Positions 29,685-41,935 are shown, numbered from the stretch's first letter. The stretch: DNA of 64,000 bases from Pantoea agglomerans (GCF_020149765.1 NZ_CP083810.1:143705-207704), one strand, 5' to 3'. Numbers and translations are program-made. The notes: a model not told the origin generated them from the sequence alone.

Positions 29685-29882
29685 TTAATTTTTTTTATCG
29701 TTTTCACTTCCTTGATGTTGATGATCTCCATGCCCTCCGTGGCCGTGGAAAAGATGCATTAGCGGGCAGACCAGCAATAACAGATATGGCCAGTAACCTG
29801 CCACATGTGACCAGTGTTCGCGCAGGAGGGCAAATGCCGCGATCGCGGCGACAGCAATAAGCGCATAGGTGGTACTTTTCAT
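29685..29882 (-). CDS. DUF2933 small membrane protein
   Basis: This 65-residue protein has two hydrophobic helices (TTYALIAVAAIAAFALL and YWPYLLLLVCPLMHLF) and a C-terminal His-rich tail (HGHGGHGDHQHQ). DUF2933 proteins often accompany copper and silver export genes. The CP in the second helix plus the His tail suggest metal contact at the membrane. It lies 40 bp downstream of silP in the same direction and is probably co-transcribed. Confidence 0.85.
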   Translation of the reverse strand: MKSTTYALIAVAAIAAFALLREHWSHVAGYWPYLLLLVCPLMHLFHGHGGHGDHQHQGSENDKKN

Positions 29883-29922
29883 ACTGGACTCCTTCTGTTC
29901 GTAACAGCCCCTTCACTCAGTG

Positions 29923-32364
29923 TTATTTCCCGAGCCTGACACTTTTCAGACGCAACGCATTCACAATGACGCTGACGGAGGAAAGAGCCATGGCCGCCGC
30001 CGCAATAACTGGCGACAGCAGTATTCCATACACAGGATAAAGCAGACCTGCAGCCACAGGCACGCCAAGTGCGTTGTAGATAAATGCAAAAAACAGATTC
30101 TGTCGGATATTTTTCATGGTGATTTCTGACAGATGACGGGCCCTGTTCAGTATCATCAAGTCGCCTTTGAGAAGGGTGACTCCGGCACTTTCAATTGCCA
30201 CATCTGTACCCGTTCCCATGGCTATACCCACGTCAGCCGCTGCCAGCGCCGGGGCATCATTCACACCGTCTCCGGCCATCGCAACCACATGGCCAGACGC
30301 TTTCAGTCGGGTTATCACTGCTTTTTTGCCATCCGGCAGAATCCCGGCTTCAACCTCATCTATTCCCAGTTTCCGTGCGACTGCTTCAGCGGTAAGCTGG
30401 TTATCCCCGGTGAGCATAACGATGCGGATCCCCGCCTGACGCAAAGCTTTAAGCGCATCCGGCGTGGTTGCTTTCACGGGATCCGAGATAGCTATCAGGC
30501 CTGCAAGGTGCCCGTCTGTGGCCACATAGATAACGGTAGCGCCTTCCATCCGCAACGTATCCGCAACGGCCTTTTGATTATCAATAACGATACTGTTTTC
30601 CTGCATAGCCAGTTCATTACCAATAACAACCCGTTGACCTTCGACATCGCCTGAGACACCTTTACCCGACGGCGCATTGAAATGAGTGACTGCGGGTATT
30701 GCGATCCCCTTTTCCTGTGCTGCTTTAACTACTGCCATACCCAGCGGATGCTGCGAGCCTTTTTCCACTGCGGCCGTTACACGCAAAAGAGATGTTTCCC
30801 CACCCGGATTGAGACTGATAATCCCTGTCACCGTCGGCGAACCTTCCGTGAGCGTGCCTGTTTTGTCGACAACCAGCGTGTCCACTTTTTCAAGACGCTC
30901 AAGGGCTTCGGCATTCTTGATTAACACCCCGGCCTGGGCTCCTTTGCCCACCCCCACCATTATCGACATCGGCGTGGCCAGCCCCAGCGCGCAGGGACAG
31001 GCAATAATCAGGACCGACACAGCCGCAATGAGACCGTGCGCCATCCTGGGCTCGGGCCCCCAGACAGACCAGATCATGAAAGCAACAACCGCGATAAGTA
31101 TCACCAGAGGAACAAACCAGCCTGAAACGCTGTCAGCCATTCTCTGGATGGGGGCCCGCGAACGCTGTGCATCAGCGACCATCTGAACAATTCGTGAGAG
31201 CATCGTTTCATCACCGACTTTCTCTGCACGGATGATAAGACTACCTGTCTGATTAATGGTCCCCCCGATGACAGGGTCACCCTCCGTTTTGGTAACAGGC
31301 ATAGATTCCCCGGTCACCATCGATTCATCAACGGTTGTTTTGCCTTCGACCACGATACCGTCGACCGGAATACTCTCTCCAGGTCTGATGCGGAGCTTAT
31401 CGCCAGGCAGGACATCTTCCGCATTAATATCCGTTTCATGACCGTCTTGATCCAGCCGCCTGGCGGTTTTGGGGGCAAGGTTAAGAAGCGCAGTAATGGC
31501 ACCTGAGGTTTGTTCCCTTGCCCGCAATTCAAGGACCTGTCCCAGCAGAACAAGCACCGTAATAACAGCTGCGGCTTCAAAATAAATGGCCACCAGGCCA
31601 TCCATGTTTCTGAACGATGCAGGAAACCAGGAGGGGAAGACGGTTGCAATGACGCTGTAAACCCAGGCTACGCCGGTCCCCATTGCAACAAGGGTAAACA
31701 TATTCAGGGAGCGGTTACGTAACGACATTCCGGCCCGGGCGAAGAATGGCCAGCCACACCACAAAACGACAGGAGAGGCCAGAAGTAACTGCAGCCATGT
31801 GTTGTACTGTGGCGGTACTGTATTCCTCAAAGCGGGAAACAGATGAGAACCCATTTCGAGTATCAGAACCGGAAACGCCAGCAACAACCCCAGCCAGAAG
31901 CGTCTTGTCATGTCGCGAAGTTCATCACTCGTCCCCGTGGATGCCGTAGCTACGAGCGGCTCCAGTGCCATTCCACAGACAGGACAGCTTCCGGGACCAC
32001 TACGGCGTATCTCCGGATGCATCGGACATGTCCACACACCTTCAGAAATCTCTTTCTCCGCCTGGCGGTGAGACTGTTTTATCTTATCAGGGCTGACTTC
32101 ATGGTGGTCGTGGTGATGGTGATGTTCACTGGCATCTTCGGTAAAATAATGATCGGGATGGGCTTTAAATTTGCTCTCACAGCTGGCGGAGCAGAAATAA
32201 AGCTGATGGTCCTGGTATCGAATGCTGCTGTGCGCCTTGTCAGGCAGGATGACCATCCCGCACACGGGATCTCTCACCTTATGCAATGCGTGACTCTCGT
32301 CCGGGGATGATGTCTGCTCAGAAGCAGTCTGGTTGTTATGTTCCACTGCATTGTCATTTTTCAC
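29923..32364 (-). CDS. silP: SilP, Ag+/Cu+-translocating P1B-type ATPase
   Basis: The ATPase exports Ag+/Cu+ from cytoplasm to periplasm. I place the start at GTG 32364 ([12 protein letters not shown]), behind AAGGAGAG; an upstream ATG at 32394 lacks a site. The N-terminus has a YHS metal-binding module ([10 protein letters not shown]...YFCSASC), a poly-His stretch ([11 protein letters not shown]) and a CPMHPEI...CPVCGM module. The P-type core follows: TGES, the CPC metal site in [20 protein letters not shown] with the phosphorylated Asp, and [10 protein letters not shown]. Length is about 814 residues, normal for SilP. It is the last large gene of the silCFBAGP operon. Confidence 0.96.
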   Translation of the reverse strand: MKNDNAVEHNNQTASEQTSSPDESHALHKVRDPVCGMVILPDKAHSSIRYQDHQLYFCSASCESKFKAHPDHYFTEDASEHHHHHDHHEVSPDKIKQSHRQAEKEISEGVWTCPMHPEIRRSGPGSCPVCGMALEPLVATASTGTSDELRDMTRRFWLGLLLAFPVLILEMGSHLFPALRNTVPPQYNTWLQLLLASPVVLWCGWPFFARAGMSLRNRSLNMFTLVAMGTGVAWVYSVIATVFPSWFPASFRNMDGLVAIYFEAAAVITVLVLLGQVLELRAREQTSGAITALLNLAPKTARRLDQDGHETDINAEDVLPGDKLRIRPGESIPVDGIVVEGKTTVDESMVTGESMPVTKTEGDPVIGGTINQTGSLIIRAEKVGDETMLSRIVQMVADAQRSRAPIQRMADSVSGWFVPLVILIAVVAFMIWSVWGPEPRMAHGLIAAVSVLIIACPCALGLATPMSIMVGVGKGAQAGVLIKNAEALERLEKVDTLVVDKTGTLTEGSPTVTGIISLNPGGETSLLRVTAAVEKGSQHPLGMAVVKAAQEKGIAIPAVTHFNAPSGKGVSGDVEGQRVVIGNELAMQENSIVIDNQKAVADTLRMEGATVIYVATDGHLAGLIAISDPVKATTPDALKALRQAGIRIVMLTGDNQLTAEAVARKLGIDEVEAGILPDGKKAVITRLKASGHVVAMAGDGVNDAPALAAADVGIAMGTGTDVAIESAGVTLLKGDLMILNRARHLSEITMKNIRQNLFFAFIYNALGVPVAAGLLYPVYGILLSPVIAAAAMALSSVSVIVNALRLKSVRLGK

Positions 32365-32491
32365 AGTAACTCTCCTTATGCATATCTGAAGCATTTTCTG
32401 TCTTCAGGATATGTCATGGATGCGATTACCACGAATGCCGCCGGCATAAGAGTGCCTGCTGCCGGCGTCCCGTTATCAGCCGTTCCGCTGA

Positions 32492-32932
32492 CTATTCGAT
32501 TCGCTGGAAGACTTTTTTACTGCCCTCCGGTGAGAATGCGATAACATCGTAAGCCTCTTTTCGGGCCCCCATCTCCATTCCCGGACTTCCTGCTGGCATA
32601 CCGGGGGTGGCGAGACCGTATATACCCGAACCAGACTGCATGGCCTTATGTATCGTTGCCGCAGGCACATGGCCTTCAATGATCAAATTACCTACAACCG
32701 CGGTATGACAACTTCGTAGTCCAGCAGGAACAGCATGCTTTTCTTTCAGGGCTGACAGCGCCTGATCATTCATGACGTGAGTTCGCACTTCGAACCCGTC
32801 TTTTTCCATCGCTTTGCCCCACAGGCAACAACAGCCACAGTTTTCAGATTTGTACATATCAATGACTTTTTCACTCGCCATTGCAGGCAGTGACAGGCCG
32901 AGAGCCAGGGCCATTAGAACCACTTTTTTCAT
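32492..32932 (-). CDS. silG: SilG, DUF411/CopG-family periplasmic copper protein
   Basis: ATG 32932 follows AGAGGTGAGT; a GTG two codons earlier overlaps that site. The product has a signal peptide (MKKVVLMALALGLSLPAMAS) and the DUF411 core: YKSENCGCCCLWGKAMEKDG for Cys ligands, LRSCHTAVVGNLIIEGHVP with Cys/His ligands, then a Met-rich stretch (PGMPAGSPGMEMGARKE). Related CopG proteins bind a small copper cluster. It lies between silA and silP, the place of silG in copper/silver islands. The exact symbol is from position plus family. Confidence 0.85.
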   Translation of the reverse strand: MKKVVLMALALGLSLPAMASEKVIDMYKSENCGCCCLWGKAMEKDGFEVRTHVMNDQALSALKEKHAVPAGLRSCHTAVVGNLIIEGHVPAATIHKAMQSGSGIYGLATPGMPAGSPGMEMGARKEAYDVIAFSPEGSKKVFQRIE

Positions 32933-33018
32933 ACTCACCTCTGTATATTATCGATATAAACCCTGACGTCAGGGTGAATCAGTGCAGAAGGACGCCCACT
33001 GGGGGCGCCCTTTCAGGG

Positions 33019-36000
33019 TTATGACACGCTTTTTTTATGTCTGCGCAGCCAGATTAATTTGTAGGCGGCAGGAATAATGAACAGGGACAGCAGCGGAGCC
33101 GTGATCATCCCACCAATCATTGGCGCAGCAATACGGCTCATGACTTCTGAACCTGCGCCGGTTCCCCAGAGTATTGGCAGCAGACCCGCAATGATCACCG
33201 CCACGGTCATGGCTTTCGGCCGGACACGCAGTACGGCACCATGATAGAGGGCTTCATCAAGACCTTCCGGTGTGAACGTCTCTTTACGGGACAATTCCGG
33301 GTGCGCTTCAATGGCATGACGCAGATACATCAGCATGACCACGCCAAACTCTGCTGCCACCCCGGCCAGGGCGATAAACCCGGTTCCGGTCGCCACTGAC
33401 ATATGGAAGCCCTGCCAGTACAGGAACCATATTCCGCCAACCAGGGCGAACGGCAGGCTCATCAGGATCAGCAGGGCTTCGTCAACCCGGCGGAATGCCA
33501 GATACAACAGGATGAAAATGATCATCACCGTCATCGGCACCATCAGCTTCAGTTTCTTGTTGGCATGCTCAAGCAGTTCAAACTGTCCGGAGAATGCCAC
33601 ACTGGTTCCCGGTCTCAGTTTCACTTTCTCGCTGATGGCCGTCTTAATGTCGTTAACCACCGACACCATGTCCCTGCCGCGGGCATCAACATAAATCCAG
33701 CTGGCTGGCCGGGCATTTTCGGTTTTCAGCATGGTTGGTCCAGAAACGACGTTAATATCCGCGACATCGCCCAGCGTGATCTGCTGCTTCATCGGGGTCA
33801 GGATCGGCATCTGTTTCAGCGCCTGCGGACTGTTCCGGTAATCCTGCGGGTAGCGAATGTTAATAGGGTACCGGGCCACCCCTTCAACCGTCTCACCCAC
33901 CATAGCACCTCCGATTGCTGAAGAGACGAACAGCTGGACATCACCTACCGTCATCCCGTAGCGGGAGGCTTTCTCCCGGTTGATATCGATATCGATGTAG
34001 CGCCCGCCCTCAAGTCGCTCAGCCAGGACAGACACCACGCCAGGCACGGTTTTGGCTACCGCCTCGATACTCTGCGCCGTCGCGTCGATATCGGACAGAA
34101 CAGTCCCGGACACTTTGATACCTATCGGGCTTTTGATCCCGGTTGAGAGCATATCAATACGGTTACGGATAGGCGGCACCCAGAGGTTTGCCAGACCCGG
34201 TAAACGGACTGTCCTGTCGAGTTCATCAATAATCTTGTCAATTGTCATGCCGGGACGCCACTGATCCTCAGGTTTGAGCTGGATCGTGGTTTCCACCATT
34301 TCGAGCGGCGCGGAATCCGTTGCGGTCTCTGCTTTACCGGTCTTGCCAAATACAGAAGCCACTTCAGGAACGCTTTTGATTAACTTGTCTGTTGTCTGCA
34401 GGAGCGCTGCAGCTTCTGCCGGAGAGACGCCAGGCAAGGTCGACGGCATATACAGCAGATCGCCCTCGTTAATCTTCGGCAGAAATTCACCGCCCACCTG
34501 ACTCAGTGGCCAGATAACCGTGAAAATGGACAAGGCCGCAACCAGCAGGGTTGTTTTTGGCCAGTGGAGGACCCGCAGCAGCAAAGGATGATACGCTTTG
34601 ATCAGCACCCGGTTCAGGGGGTTACTTGTCTCGGCAGGAATTTTCCCCCGGATCCAGAATCCCATCAGAATAGGAATGACGATGATGGCCAGTGCGGCCG
34701 CTCCCGCCATGGAGTACGTTTTCGTGAATGCCAGCGGGCCAAACAGACGACCTTCCTGCCCTTCCAGGGTAAAGATAGGAATAAAGGACAGGGTGATGAT
34801 CAGCAGGCTAATGAACAACGCGGGTCCCACTTCCACGGAGGCGTCGGTAATCACCTTCCAGCGGGTGGCGTTGTCAATCTGCTCACCCGGATGCTGATGA
34901 TCCCACTCCTCAAGCCGTTTGTGCGCATTTTCAATCATCACAATGGCGGCATCCACCATCGCACCGACGGCAATCGCTATCCCTCCCAGCGACATGATAT
35001 TGGCGTTCAGTCCCTGGAAGTGCATGACGATAAAGGCGATACACAGGCCAAGCGGCAGAGAGATAATCGCCACCAGGGCAGAACGTACGTGCCACAGGAA
35101 CAGAGCACAGACGATGGCCACCACGATAAACTCTTCCAGAAGTTTGGAACTGAGGTTATCAATCGCCCGGTCGATTAACTGGCTGCGATCGTAGGTGGTC
35201 ACGATTTCAACGCCTTCCGGCAGGCTGGCCTTCAGCGTCTCCAGTTTATCCCTCACTGCCGTGATAACGTCGCGCGCATTTTTACCCGACCGCAGGATCA
35301 CCACGCCGCCAGCGACTTCTCCCTGGCCGTTCAGCTCGGCAATACCACGCCTCATTTCGGGCCCGGTCTGCACGCGGGCAACATCCCGCAGATAAACCGG
35401 CACGCCGTTCTCACCTGTTTTCAGGACGATGTTATTAAAATCATCAATGCTCTGAAGATAACCGCTGGCACGGACCATATACTCCGCTTCGGCCATTTCA
35501 ACGGATGAGCCACCGGCCTCCTGGTTAGACGATTCAAGTGCCTGTTTCACTTCGGGCAGGCTGATACCGTACTGGGACAGTTTTACCGGATTGACCTGAA
35601 TCTGGTACTGTTTCACCACGCCGCCAACCGAAGCGACCTCAGCCACGTTCGGGATGGTTTTCAGCTCAAATTTCAGGAACCAGTCCTGCAGAGAGCGCAG
35701 TTCTGAAAGGTCGTGTTTTCCGTTGCGATCGACAAGGGCATATTCAAATATCCAGCCCACTCCCGTGGCGTCCGGGCCGATTTCAGAGCTCACACCCGCA
35801 GGCAGTTTGCCCTGAACCTGATTCAGGTATTCCAGCACGCGCGAACGGGCCCAGTACAGATCGGTGCCGTCTTCAAAAATGACATACACATACGAATCAC
35901 CGAACTGTGAAAAGCCACGCACGGTTTTTGCGCCAGGTACGGACAGCATGGTGGTGGTAAGCGGATAGGTGACCTGGTTTTCTACAATCTGCGGGGCCTG

Positions 36001-36165
36001 TCCGGGATAGCTGGTTTTAATAATGACCTGCACATCTGACAGGTCAGGCAGCGCATCGACCGGCGTGTTAATTATCGTCCATGTGCCCCAGATGCTGAGA
36101 AACAGTGCGCCCATCATGACCAGGAAACGGTTGGCGACAGAGCGCCGGATAATCCATTCAATCAT
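33019..36165 (-). CDS. silA: SilA, RND-family Ag+/Cu+ efflux pump
   Basis: This 1048-residue inner-membrane proton antiporter (CusA type) moves Ag+/Cu+ from periplasm or cytoplasm through SilC. The start [20 protein letters not shown] is a standard HME-RND N-terminus. The TM4 proton-relay segment [20 protein letters not shown] and the later [17 protein letters not shown] repeat are present. Large periplasmic loops lie between TM1-2 and TM7-8. Length is as in CusA (1047). It follows silB by 10 bp on the minus strand. Confidence 0.97.
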   Translation of the reverse strand: MIEWIIRRSVANRFLVMMGALFLSIWGTWTIINTPVDALPDLSDVQVIIKTSYPGQAPQIVENQVTYPLTTTMLSVPGAKTVRGFSQFGDSYVYVIFEDGTDLYWARSRVLEYLNQVQGKLPAGVSSEIGPDATGVGWIFEYALVDRNGKHDLSELRSLQDWFLKFELKTIPNVAEVASVGGVVKQYQIQVNPVKLSQYGISLPEVKQALESSNQEAGGSSVEMAEAEYMVRASGYLQSIDDFNNIVLKTGENGVPVYLRDVARVQTGPEMRRGIAELNGQGEVAGGVVILRSGKNARDVITAVRDKLETLKASLPEGVEIVTTYDRSQLIDRAIDNLSSKLLEEFIVVAIVCALFLWHVRSALVAIISLPLGLCIAFIVMHFQGLNANIMSLGGIAIAVGAMVDAAIVMIENAHKRLEEWDHQHPGEQIDNATRWKVITDASVEVGPALFISLLIITLSFIPIFTLEGQEGRLFGPLAFTKTYSMAGAAALAIIVIPILMGFWIRGKIPAETSNPLNRVLIKAYHPLLLRVLHWPKTTLLVAALSIFTVIWPLSQVGGEFLPKINEGDLLYMPSTLPGVSPAEAAALLQTTDKLIKSVPEVASVFGKTGKAETATDSAPLEMVETTIQLKPEDQWRPGMTIDKIIDELDRTVRLPGLANLWVPPIRNRIDMLSTGIKSPIGIKVSGTVLSDIDATAQSIEAVAKTVPGVVSVLAERLEGGRYIDIDINREKASRYGMTVGDVQLFVSSAIGGAMVGETVEGVARYPINIRYPQDYRNSPQALKQMPILTPMKQQITLGDVADINVVSGPTMLKTENARPASWIYVDARGRDMVSVVNDIKTAISEKVKLRPGTSVAFSGQFELLEHANKKLKLMVPMTVMIIFILLYLAFRRVDEALLILMSLPFALVGGIWFLYWQGFHMSVATGTGFIALAGVAAEFGVVMLMYLRHAIEAHPELSRKETFTPEGLDEALYHGAVLRVRPKAMTVAVIIAGLLPILWGTGAGSEVMSRIAAPMIGGMITAPLLSLFIIPAAYKLIWLRRHKKSVS

Positions 36166-36175
36166 CGTCGTCTCC

Positions 36176-37468
36176 TCAGTGCCCTGAATGCATATTTACA
36201 GGCTGCTCAGACATTGCTGGCATACTGTTTTCTGTTTTTTCAGGGTGGCGCATACGTTCCAGCGCGCCCGTAATATTGGCTTCGGAGTCAATGAGGAACA
36301 GGCCACTGACCACCACGGTATCGCCTTCATTCAGGCCGGAGCCAATGCCGGACTGTTGCTGTGATTCATGCAGAACGTGGATCTGTTTCGGCACAAACTT
36401 GCCTTCATCATCAACAGTAATCACGCGCTGTTCTTTGCCGGTATCGATAACGGCCTGGCTTGGTATCAGCAGCATCTCCTGGCTCTTGGTATTCAGTTTC
36501 AGATAGGCATTCATGCCCGGCTTGAGAAACTCATCCTTATTAGAAACCTGGAGACGGACCTGAAGCGTACGGGTTGTCTGATCCACGCTGGGAAGAATGT
36601 TCCATTTTTCGACATGGAATGTTTTATCCGGATAAGCCGGTACCGAAATTTCAAACTGCGACGTATCTTTCAGCAGATATGCGATAGATTCTGGCACTGC
36701 AGCGCTGATCCAGACCGGGTCCATCCCCTGAATCTGAGCCACTACTTTATCTTTCGAAATATTCATTCCGGTGCGCAGGTCAAACGCAGTAATGACACCA
36801 TCAATAGGTGCTTTAATGGTAAAACGGGTCTGGATTGTGCGGGTTGAACGCAGCCTTTGAATATCCTCTTCCGGCATACCAGCTAGACGAAGTCGCTCCA
36901 GAACCCCTTTTATCTGGGTTGACGTACCGCCTGTACCGGATAACAGCAGGAACTCACTTTGTGCCTCAACCCATTCAGGAATGGTGATATCGATAAGCGG
37001 AGTGCCTTTCTTCACATGATCGCCAATCGTCAGGGGATACACTTTTTCGACGAAACCGTCAGAGCGCGCCTGCACAATGACAAACTGATACTCGTTGTAA
37101 CTGACATTAGCCGGGATTGTCTGAGAATAATTCAGCATTCCTCGCGTGACTTTTTGCGTTTTTAATCCCAGATTCTGAACCTGCGTTGGATCGATACGGA
37201 TCCCGCCACTGCTTTTATCGCCGCTTTCATCAGCATATTTTGGCACCAGGTCCATATCCATAAAGGGAGATTTTCCGGGTTTATCAAATTTGGTATCCGG
37301 TTTCATCGGGTCATACCAGAAAAGTACCTTTCGCTCCGGTGCCTTTTGTTCGGTTTGTACTGTTTTTTGTGATGAGTTTACATACTGCCAGGCAGTAACC
37401 GATATCAGCCCTCCTGCTATGAGGCTGCTGATAATTATTGCAGCATATTTTATCTTTAAAGAAGCCAT
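36176..37468 (-). CDS. silB: SilB, periplasmic adaptor of the Sil pump
   Basis: This 430-residue membrane-fusion protein links SilA to SilC. It has an N-terminal membrane helix ([20 protein letters not shown]). A heavy-metal-binding segment follows with spaced Met residues ([20 protein letters not shown] then MDMDLVPKY near residue 50-75). Lipoyl/hairpin and barrel domains come next ([29 protein letters not shown]). The C-terminal Met/His tail ([15 protein letters not shown]) is typical of SilB. Complete, within silCFBA. Confidence 0.96.
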   Translation of the reverse strand: MASLKIKYAAIIISSLIAGGLISVTAWQYVNSSQKTVQTEQKAPERKVLFWYDPMKPDTKFDKPGKSPFMDMDLVPKYADESGDKSSGGIRIDPTQVQNLGLKTQKVTRGMLNYSQTIPANVSYNEYQFVIVQARSDGFVEKVYPLTIGDHVKKGTPLIDITIPEWVEAQSEFLLLSGTGGTSTQIKGVLERLRLAGMPEEDIQRLRSTRTIQTRFTIKAPIDGVITAFDLRTGMNISKDKVVAQIQGMDPVWISAAVPESIAYLLKDTSQFEISVPAYPDKTFHVEKWNILPSVDQTTRTLQVRLQVSNKDEFLKPGMNAYLKLNTKSQEMLLIPSQAVIDTGKEQRVITVDDEGKFVPKQIHVLHESQQQSGIGSGLNEGDTVVVSGLFLIDSEANITGALERMRHPEKTENSMPAMSEQPVNMHSGH

Positions 37469-37581
37469 ACAATTTCTCGCTGAAAAATCAAAACACCTGG
37501 CATATGCGCCCGATCATTCATTCACAGTAATCCCTTAATGAATGTTCAGGCGCACTGGATGTATTCGCTCCGGACTGATAA

Positions 37582-37935
37582 TCAGGATTGCGTAACGTTA
37601 ATGCTTTTGAGTAAGGAGATATTGCCCTGCTGAATAAACGAGAAATCGACATGGTTGCCGGTTTTCAGGGCATTGATAGCGTCGTCTGCATTAACAAAAG
37701 TGAAGCGCATGGTCATTGCAGGCCAGCCCACAGCAGGGATTGCTTCGTGCGAAATGGTAATCTTTTTACTATTCATATCAATGTCTTTAACGACACCGGT
37801 GCCCTTGATAACCTGCTGTACCGAAGCATCACTGGCAGCATTCATATCGCCATGCTGATGTGTTTCAGCATGAAGACCGGCAGAAAACATGACAGAGAAG
37901 GCACCAAATAAAACGGCTTTAAGTGAATTACGCAT
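37582..37935 (-). CDS. silF: SilF, periplasmic Ag+/Cu+ chaperone (CusF-like)
   Basis: This 117-residue chaperone delivers metal to SilB. A signal peptide (MRNSLKAVLFGAFSVMFSAG) is cleaved near AGLHA. The CusF-type OB-fold carries the metal site in KITISHEAIPAVGWPAMTMR: His, Trp (cation-pi contact) and two Met. It lies between silC and silB in the usual order. Confidence 0.95.
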   Translation of the reverse strand: MRNSLKAVLFGAFSVMFSAGLHAETHQHGDMNAASDASVQQVIKGTGVVKDIDMNSKKITISHEAIPAVGWPAMTMRFTFVNADDAINALKTGNHVDFSFIQQGNISLLKSINVTQS

Positions 37936-37963
37936 TTTTAATTTCCTGATTAATTAAATAAAT

Positions 37964-39349
37964 TTACTCTACCCAACCGCCACCCAGCGCGGTAAACAGA
38001 TTAATTTCGTTAACCTGTCGGGAATAGGTAAGATCGAGAATGGTTTGCTGCGTAGCGAAGAGGGAACGTTCTGCATCCAGCACTTCGATGTAACTGACAG
38101 CACCACTTGCATATAATCCTCTGGCACGCTGGAGAGTTATCTGAAGTGAATCAAGATAACGCTGCTGTGACTCAAGTTGCTGGCTAAGGCTGTCGCGCAG
38201 TGCAAGCGTGTCGGAAACATCCTTAAAGGCTGACTGAATTTTTTGTTCGTAATTAACCACCGATTGTTGCTGGCGAATTTCAGCCAGCTTCAGATTGGCT
38301 TTATTCCTGCCAGCATTAAAAATAGGAATTTCAATTTTAGGGATAAAATTCCACATTCCACTTCCTGACGTAAACAGGCTTGACAGCTCCGTACTGCTTG
38401 CGGAAAGACCACTGGTCAGGGTAATGGAGGGGAAAAAGGCCGCTCGCGCTGCGCCAATATTGGCATTAGCCGCTTTCAGCTGATATTCCGCTTCCATAAT
38501 ATCCGGTCGCTGCAGCAAAATTTGTGAAGATAGATTTGGTGGCAATTTTACTGGTGCGATCTCCCCGCCTTTCATCCCTTTTTCTGACGGAAGTGCGCGG
38601 TACGTTCCCAGCACCAGTTGCAGGGCATTGTTTGCCTGAGCCAGATCGCCTTCTCGTTTGGCTATTTCGGCGCGGGTACTTTCGATTTGTCCTCTCGCCT
38701 GTTCAAGTGCCAGAACGTTCGTACTCCCGGTCACGAGCTGTTGCTCAACGAAAGCATAGGACTGTTCATAATTTTTCAGCGTTTCCCGCGCAATACGGAG
38801 TTGTTCGTACGCCAGTTGCTGGCTGAAATAGCTCTGTGAAACGTTGGAGACCAGCAGGATGTGTACGGCCCGACGGGCTTCTTCGCTGGCAAAGTAGTTC
38901 TGGCGGTCAGCATCACTCATGTTCTTAAGTTTGCCGAAAAAATCGAGCTCATAACTGAGCTCCAGTCTCGCGTCGTACTCCTGTGTGGTCGGCTTGTCAC
39001 CTTTCAGACCACCGCTGTATGTTATCCCGGATGAGGCATTCAGCTGGGGATAACGATCTGCATCCGTGACGTTGAACTGGGCTCGGGCCTCTTCAACCTT
39101 CAGGGCAGCCATTCTCAAATCACGGTTATTAGTCAGAGCTTCACCGATCAACCGGGTAACCTGGGGATCGACAAAAAAGTTACGCCAGCCCGTATCCCGA
39201 TAGCCATTTACCGCTGGCGTCAGGCTGTTATGGGACAGTGAAAACTGCTGGGGTACCGGTGCTGCGGGCCGCTGATATTCAGGCGCAAGCGACACGCAGC
39301 CTGCCAGGATGAATATCGTGCTAATGCTGAGTAATTTTAATTTGAACAT
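37964..39349 (-). CDS. silC: SilC, outer-membrane factor of the Sil pump
   Basis: The start is ATG 39349 (MFKLKLLSISTIFILAGCVS), giving 461 residues, the family length, with a lipobox LAGC near residue 18. The frame stays open about 100 codons further upstream, but that part crosses the SilR box and the start of divergent silR, so it is not coding. The TolC-like repeats are visible (AALKVEEARAQFNVTDADRY; LKLAEIRQQQSVVNYEQ). The lipoprotein trimer forms the outer-membrane exit duct for SilBA. Confidence 0.95.
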   Translation of the reverse strand: MFKLKLLSISTIFILAGCVSLAPEYQRPAAPVPQQFSLSHNSLTPAVNGYRDTGWRNFFVDPQVTRLIGEALTNNRDLRMAALKVEEARAQFNVTDADRYPQLNASSGITYSGGLKGDKPTTQEYDARLELSYELDFFGKLKNMSDADRQNYFASEEARRAVHILLVSNVSQSYFSQQLAYEQLRIARETLKNYEQSYAFVEQQLVTGSTNVLALEQARGQIESTRAEIAKREGDLAQANNALQLVLGTYRALPSEKGMKGGEIAPVKLPPNLSSQILLQRPDIMEAEYQLKAANANIGAARAAFFPSITLTSGLSASSTELSSLFTSGSGMWNFIPKIEIPIFNAGRNKANLKLAEIRQQQSVVNYEQKIQSAFKDVSDTLALRDSLSQQLESQQRYLDSLQITLQRARGLYASGAVSYIEVLDAERSLFATQQTILDLTYSRQVNEINLFTALGGGWVE

Positions 39350-39451
39350 AACGCTTCTCGTCCAGGCAGACCTGGTAAATGGTTCAAATGAAGTCCAGAG
39401 TATTGATAGGGGTACTTTACCTAACGCTCTCTGTTTGCCGAGTGACAGGAT

Positions 39452-39469
39452 AATGACAATGTTGTCATT
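39452..39469. promoter_or_regulatory. SilR/CusR box between silC and silR
   Basis: AATGACAATGTTGTCATT, an almost perfect dyad matching the CusR-type consensus (AATGACAnnnTTGTCATT). It sits between the divergent silC and silRS transcripts and probably controls silCFBAGP. Confidence 0.88.
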
Positions 39470-39538
39470 TTTGCTGTAATCCGTTGATAACGATCGTGGG
39501 CGCAATAGAATGACATTAGCAGCCAGCCGGGGAGCAAG

Positions 39539-40219
39539 ATGAAAATATTGATCGTCGAAGACGAAATTAAAACAGGTGAATATCTCAGCAAAGGGCTTAC
39601 AGAGACAGGGTTCGTAGTGGATCACGCTGATAATGGTCTTACCGGATATCATCTCGCCATGACAGCCGAGTATGATTTAGTCATTCTGGATATCATGCTA
39701 CCTGATGTGAACGGCTGGGATATCATCCGCATGCTGCGCACTGCCGGAAAGGGTATGCCGGTCTTACTGCTGACAGCCCTCGGCACGATCGAACATAGGG
39801 TCAAAGGACTGGAACTGGGTGCGGACGATTATCTGGTTAAACCCTTTGCGTTTGCCGAACTGCTCGCCCGGGTGAGAACCCTTCTGAGGCGGGGAAACAC
39901 GATGATCACGGAAAGCCAGTTTAAGGTGGCTGACCTCTCGATTGATCTCGTATCCAGAAAAGTCAGTCGCGCCGGAAACCGCATTGTGCTCACCAGTAAG
40001 GAGTTCAGCCTGCTGGAATTCTTCATTCGCCATCAGGGAGAGGTTCTTCCCCGCTCCCTGATTGCCTCTCAGGTCTGGGACATGAATTTTGACAGCGACA
40101 CTAATGCGATCGATGTCGCAGTAAAGCGACTCCGCGCTAAAATAGACAACGATTACGAGACAAAGCTGATCCAGACAGTCCGGGGCGTGGGCTACATGCT
40201 GGAGGTCCCGGATGCATAG
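39539..40219 (+). CDS. silR: SilR, OmpR-family response regulator
   Basis: This 226-residue protein has a receiver domain ([20 protein letters not shown]; phospho-acceptor Asp in [14 protein letters not shown] near residue 51; Lys in [10 protein letters not shown]) and a winged-helix DNA-binding domain ([37 protein letters not shown]). Activated by SilS when silver or copper is present, it binds the 18-bp boxes at 39452 and 41704. It overlaps silS by 8 bp. Confidence 0.97.
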   Translation: MKILIVEDEIKTGEYLSKGLTETGFVVDHADNGLTGYHLAMTAEYDLVILDIMLPDVNGWDIIRMLRTAGKGMPVLLLTALGTIEHRVKGLELGADDYLVKPFAFAELLARVRTLLRRGNTMITESQFKVADLSIDLVSRKVSRAGNRIVLTSKEFSLLEFFIRHQGEVLPRSLIASQVWDMNFDSDTNAIDVAVKRLRAKIDNDYETKLIQTVRGVGYMLEVPDA

Positions 40220-41690
40220 CAAACCTTCCAGACGCCCTTTCTCACTCGCTCTGCGGCTGACCTTTTTTATCAGCCTGTCCACGATACTGGCTTTTATCGC
40301 CTTCACCTGGTTTATGCTGCATTCTGTTGAAAATCATTTTGCCGAGCAGGATGTCAGCGATCTTCAACAAATCAGCACCACACTGAACCGTATACTGCAG
40401 TCCCCGGTGGATCCGGATGAAAAAAAAAAAATAAGCAAAATAAAGGAATCAATTGCCAGCTACCGCAACGTTGCCCTTTTGCTCCTCAATCCCAGGGGTG
40501 AAGTGCTCTTTAGCTCAGCTCAGGGGGCGGCACTACGCCCGGCAGTGAATTCAGCAGATTTTAGCGAGCACAGCCGCGCACGGGATGTCTTTCTCTGGAC
40601 GGTGGAGGATCCTGCGGGACCGATGGATACCGGGTCCGAAATGAAGATGGAAACATACAGGATTATCGCCTCCTCTGGTCAGGCGATATTTCAGGGCAAA
40701 CAGCAGAACTATGTCATGCTGACTGGCCTATCCATTAATTTCCATCTCCATTACCTCGATGCGCTGAAAAAGAACCTGATTGCGATTGCCGTCGTGATAA
40801 GCCTGTTGATTGTTCTGATCATTCGAATCGCTGTCCGTCAGGGGCACCTGCCCCTTCGTAATGTCAGCAATGCCATTAAAAACATCACCTCCGAGAATCT
40901 TGATGCGCGACTGGAACCGACACGCGTTCCCATTGAGCTGGAGCAACTGGTTATCTCGTTCAATCATATGATTGGAAAGATTGAGGATGTCTTTACCCGC
41001 CAGGCCAATTTCTCTGCCGATATCGCGCATGAGATCAGAACGCCCATCACCAATCTGGTGACGCAGACTGAAATCGCACTGAGTCAGGATCGAACACAGA
41101 GGGAACTTGAGGATGTCCTCTATTCCAGTCTTGAAGAGTATAACCGGATGACCAAAATGGTCAGCGATATGCTGTTCCTGGCACAGGCAGATAATAATCA
41201 GCTGATACCTGACAGGGTCATGTTTGACCTCAGAGCGGAAGTCATGAAAGTCTTCGAGTTTTTCGAAGCCTGGGCCGAAGAACGCAATATCACGCTCAAA
41301 TTTAACGGGATGCCCTGCCTGGTTGAGGGAGATCCACAAATGTTCAGAAGGGCGATCAATAATCTGTTATCCAATGCCCTGCGTTATACCCCGGAGGGAC
41401 AGGCAATCACCGTCTCAATAAGAGAGCAGGAGAGCTTTTTTGACCTTGTGATTGAAAATCCGGGGAAACCAATCCCTGAAGAGCATTTATCAAGGCTGTT
41501 TGACCGTTTTTATCGGGTAGATCCGTCCAGACAACGAAAAGGAGAAGGCAGCGGCATCGGCCTTGCGATTGTGAAGTCCATCGTGGAAGCACATCACGGA
41601 AGAGTGCAGGTGGAATCGGACGTACGTTCAACTCGTTTTATCCTATCCGTGCCCAGACTGGAGAAAATGATTCCGGAAACCCAGTACTGA
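40212..41690 (+). CDS. silS: SilS, metal-sensing histidine kinase
   Basis: This 492-residue inner-membrane sensor has TM1 near residues 12-34 ([20 protein letters not shown]), a periplasmic sensing loop, and TM2 ([20 protein letters not shown]). HAMP follows, then a dimerisation domain with the phospho-His in [15 protein letters not shown]. The ATPase domain has [13 protein letters not shown] (N box) and [13 protein letters not shown] (G2 box). It phosphorylates SilR when periplasmic Ag+/Cu+ rises. Complete. Confidence 0.96.
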   Translation: MHSKPSRRPFSLALRLTFFISLSTILAFIAFTWFMLHSVENHFAEQDVSDLQQISTTLNRILQSPVDPDEKKKISKIKESIASYRNVALLLLNPRGEVLFSSAQGAALRPAVNSADFSEHSRARDVFLWTVEDPAGPMDTGSEMKMETYRIIASSGQAIFQGKQQNYVMLTGLSINFHLHYLDALKKNLIAIAVVISLLIVLIIRIAVRQGHLPLRNVSNAIKNITSENLDARLEPTRVPIELEQLVISFNHMIGKIEDVFTRQANFSADIAHEIRTPITNLVTQTEIALSQDRTQRELEDVLYSSLEEYNRMTKMVSDMLFLAQADNNQLIPDRVMFDLRAEVMKVFEFFEAWAEERNITLKFNGMPCLVEGDPQMFRRAINNLLSNALRYTPEGQAITVSIREQESFFDLVIENPGKPIPEEHLSRLFDRFYRVDPSRQRKGEGSGIGLAIVKSIVEAHHGRVQVESDVRSTRFILSVPRLEKMIPETQY

Positions 41691-41703
41691 GAATAAAGAT
41701 TTA

Positions 41704-41721
41704 AATGACAAAGATGTCATT
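41704..41721. promoter_or_regulatory. SilR/CusR box upstream of silE
   Basis: AATGACAAAGATGTCATT, one mismatch from a perfect dyad and clearly the same motif as the silC-silR box. It lies 215 bp upstream of silE. Confidence 0.85.
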
Positions 41722-41935
41722 AGCCTGTCATGCAGCAAACAGAAGCCATTCGATATAATTAGTGCAACTTATCAGGAAGGCATTATTACTTCATCCATAC
41801 ACGGCATCAGCACAAGCCAGGAGTTGTATTAAAGCCTCATCCCGGCGGAATACGGTCTGTAGAGTTGTCAGTTGTACTACTGAGGACACAGATCGAAATT
41901 CACGGACATCACTAATTCAGAAATGGAGAGTTACC

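Noticed and set aside
39350..39652. N-terminal extension of SilC by 101 codons
   Set aside because: It would run through the SilR box and the divergent silR start. The lipoprotein signal begins at ATG 39349 with a ribosome site.
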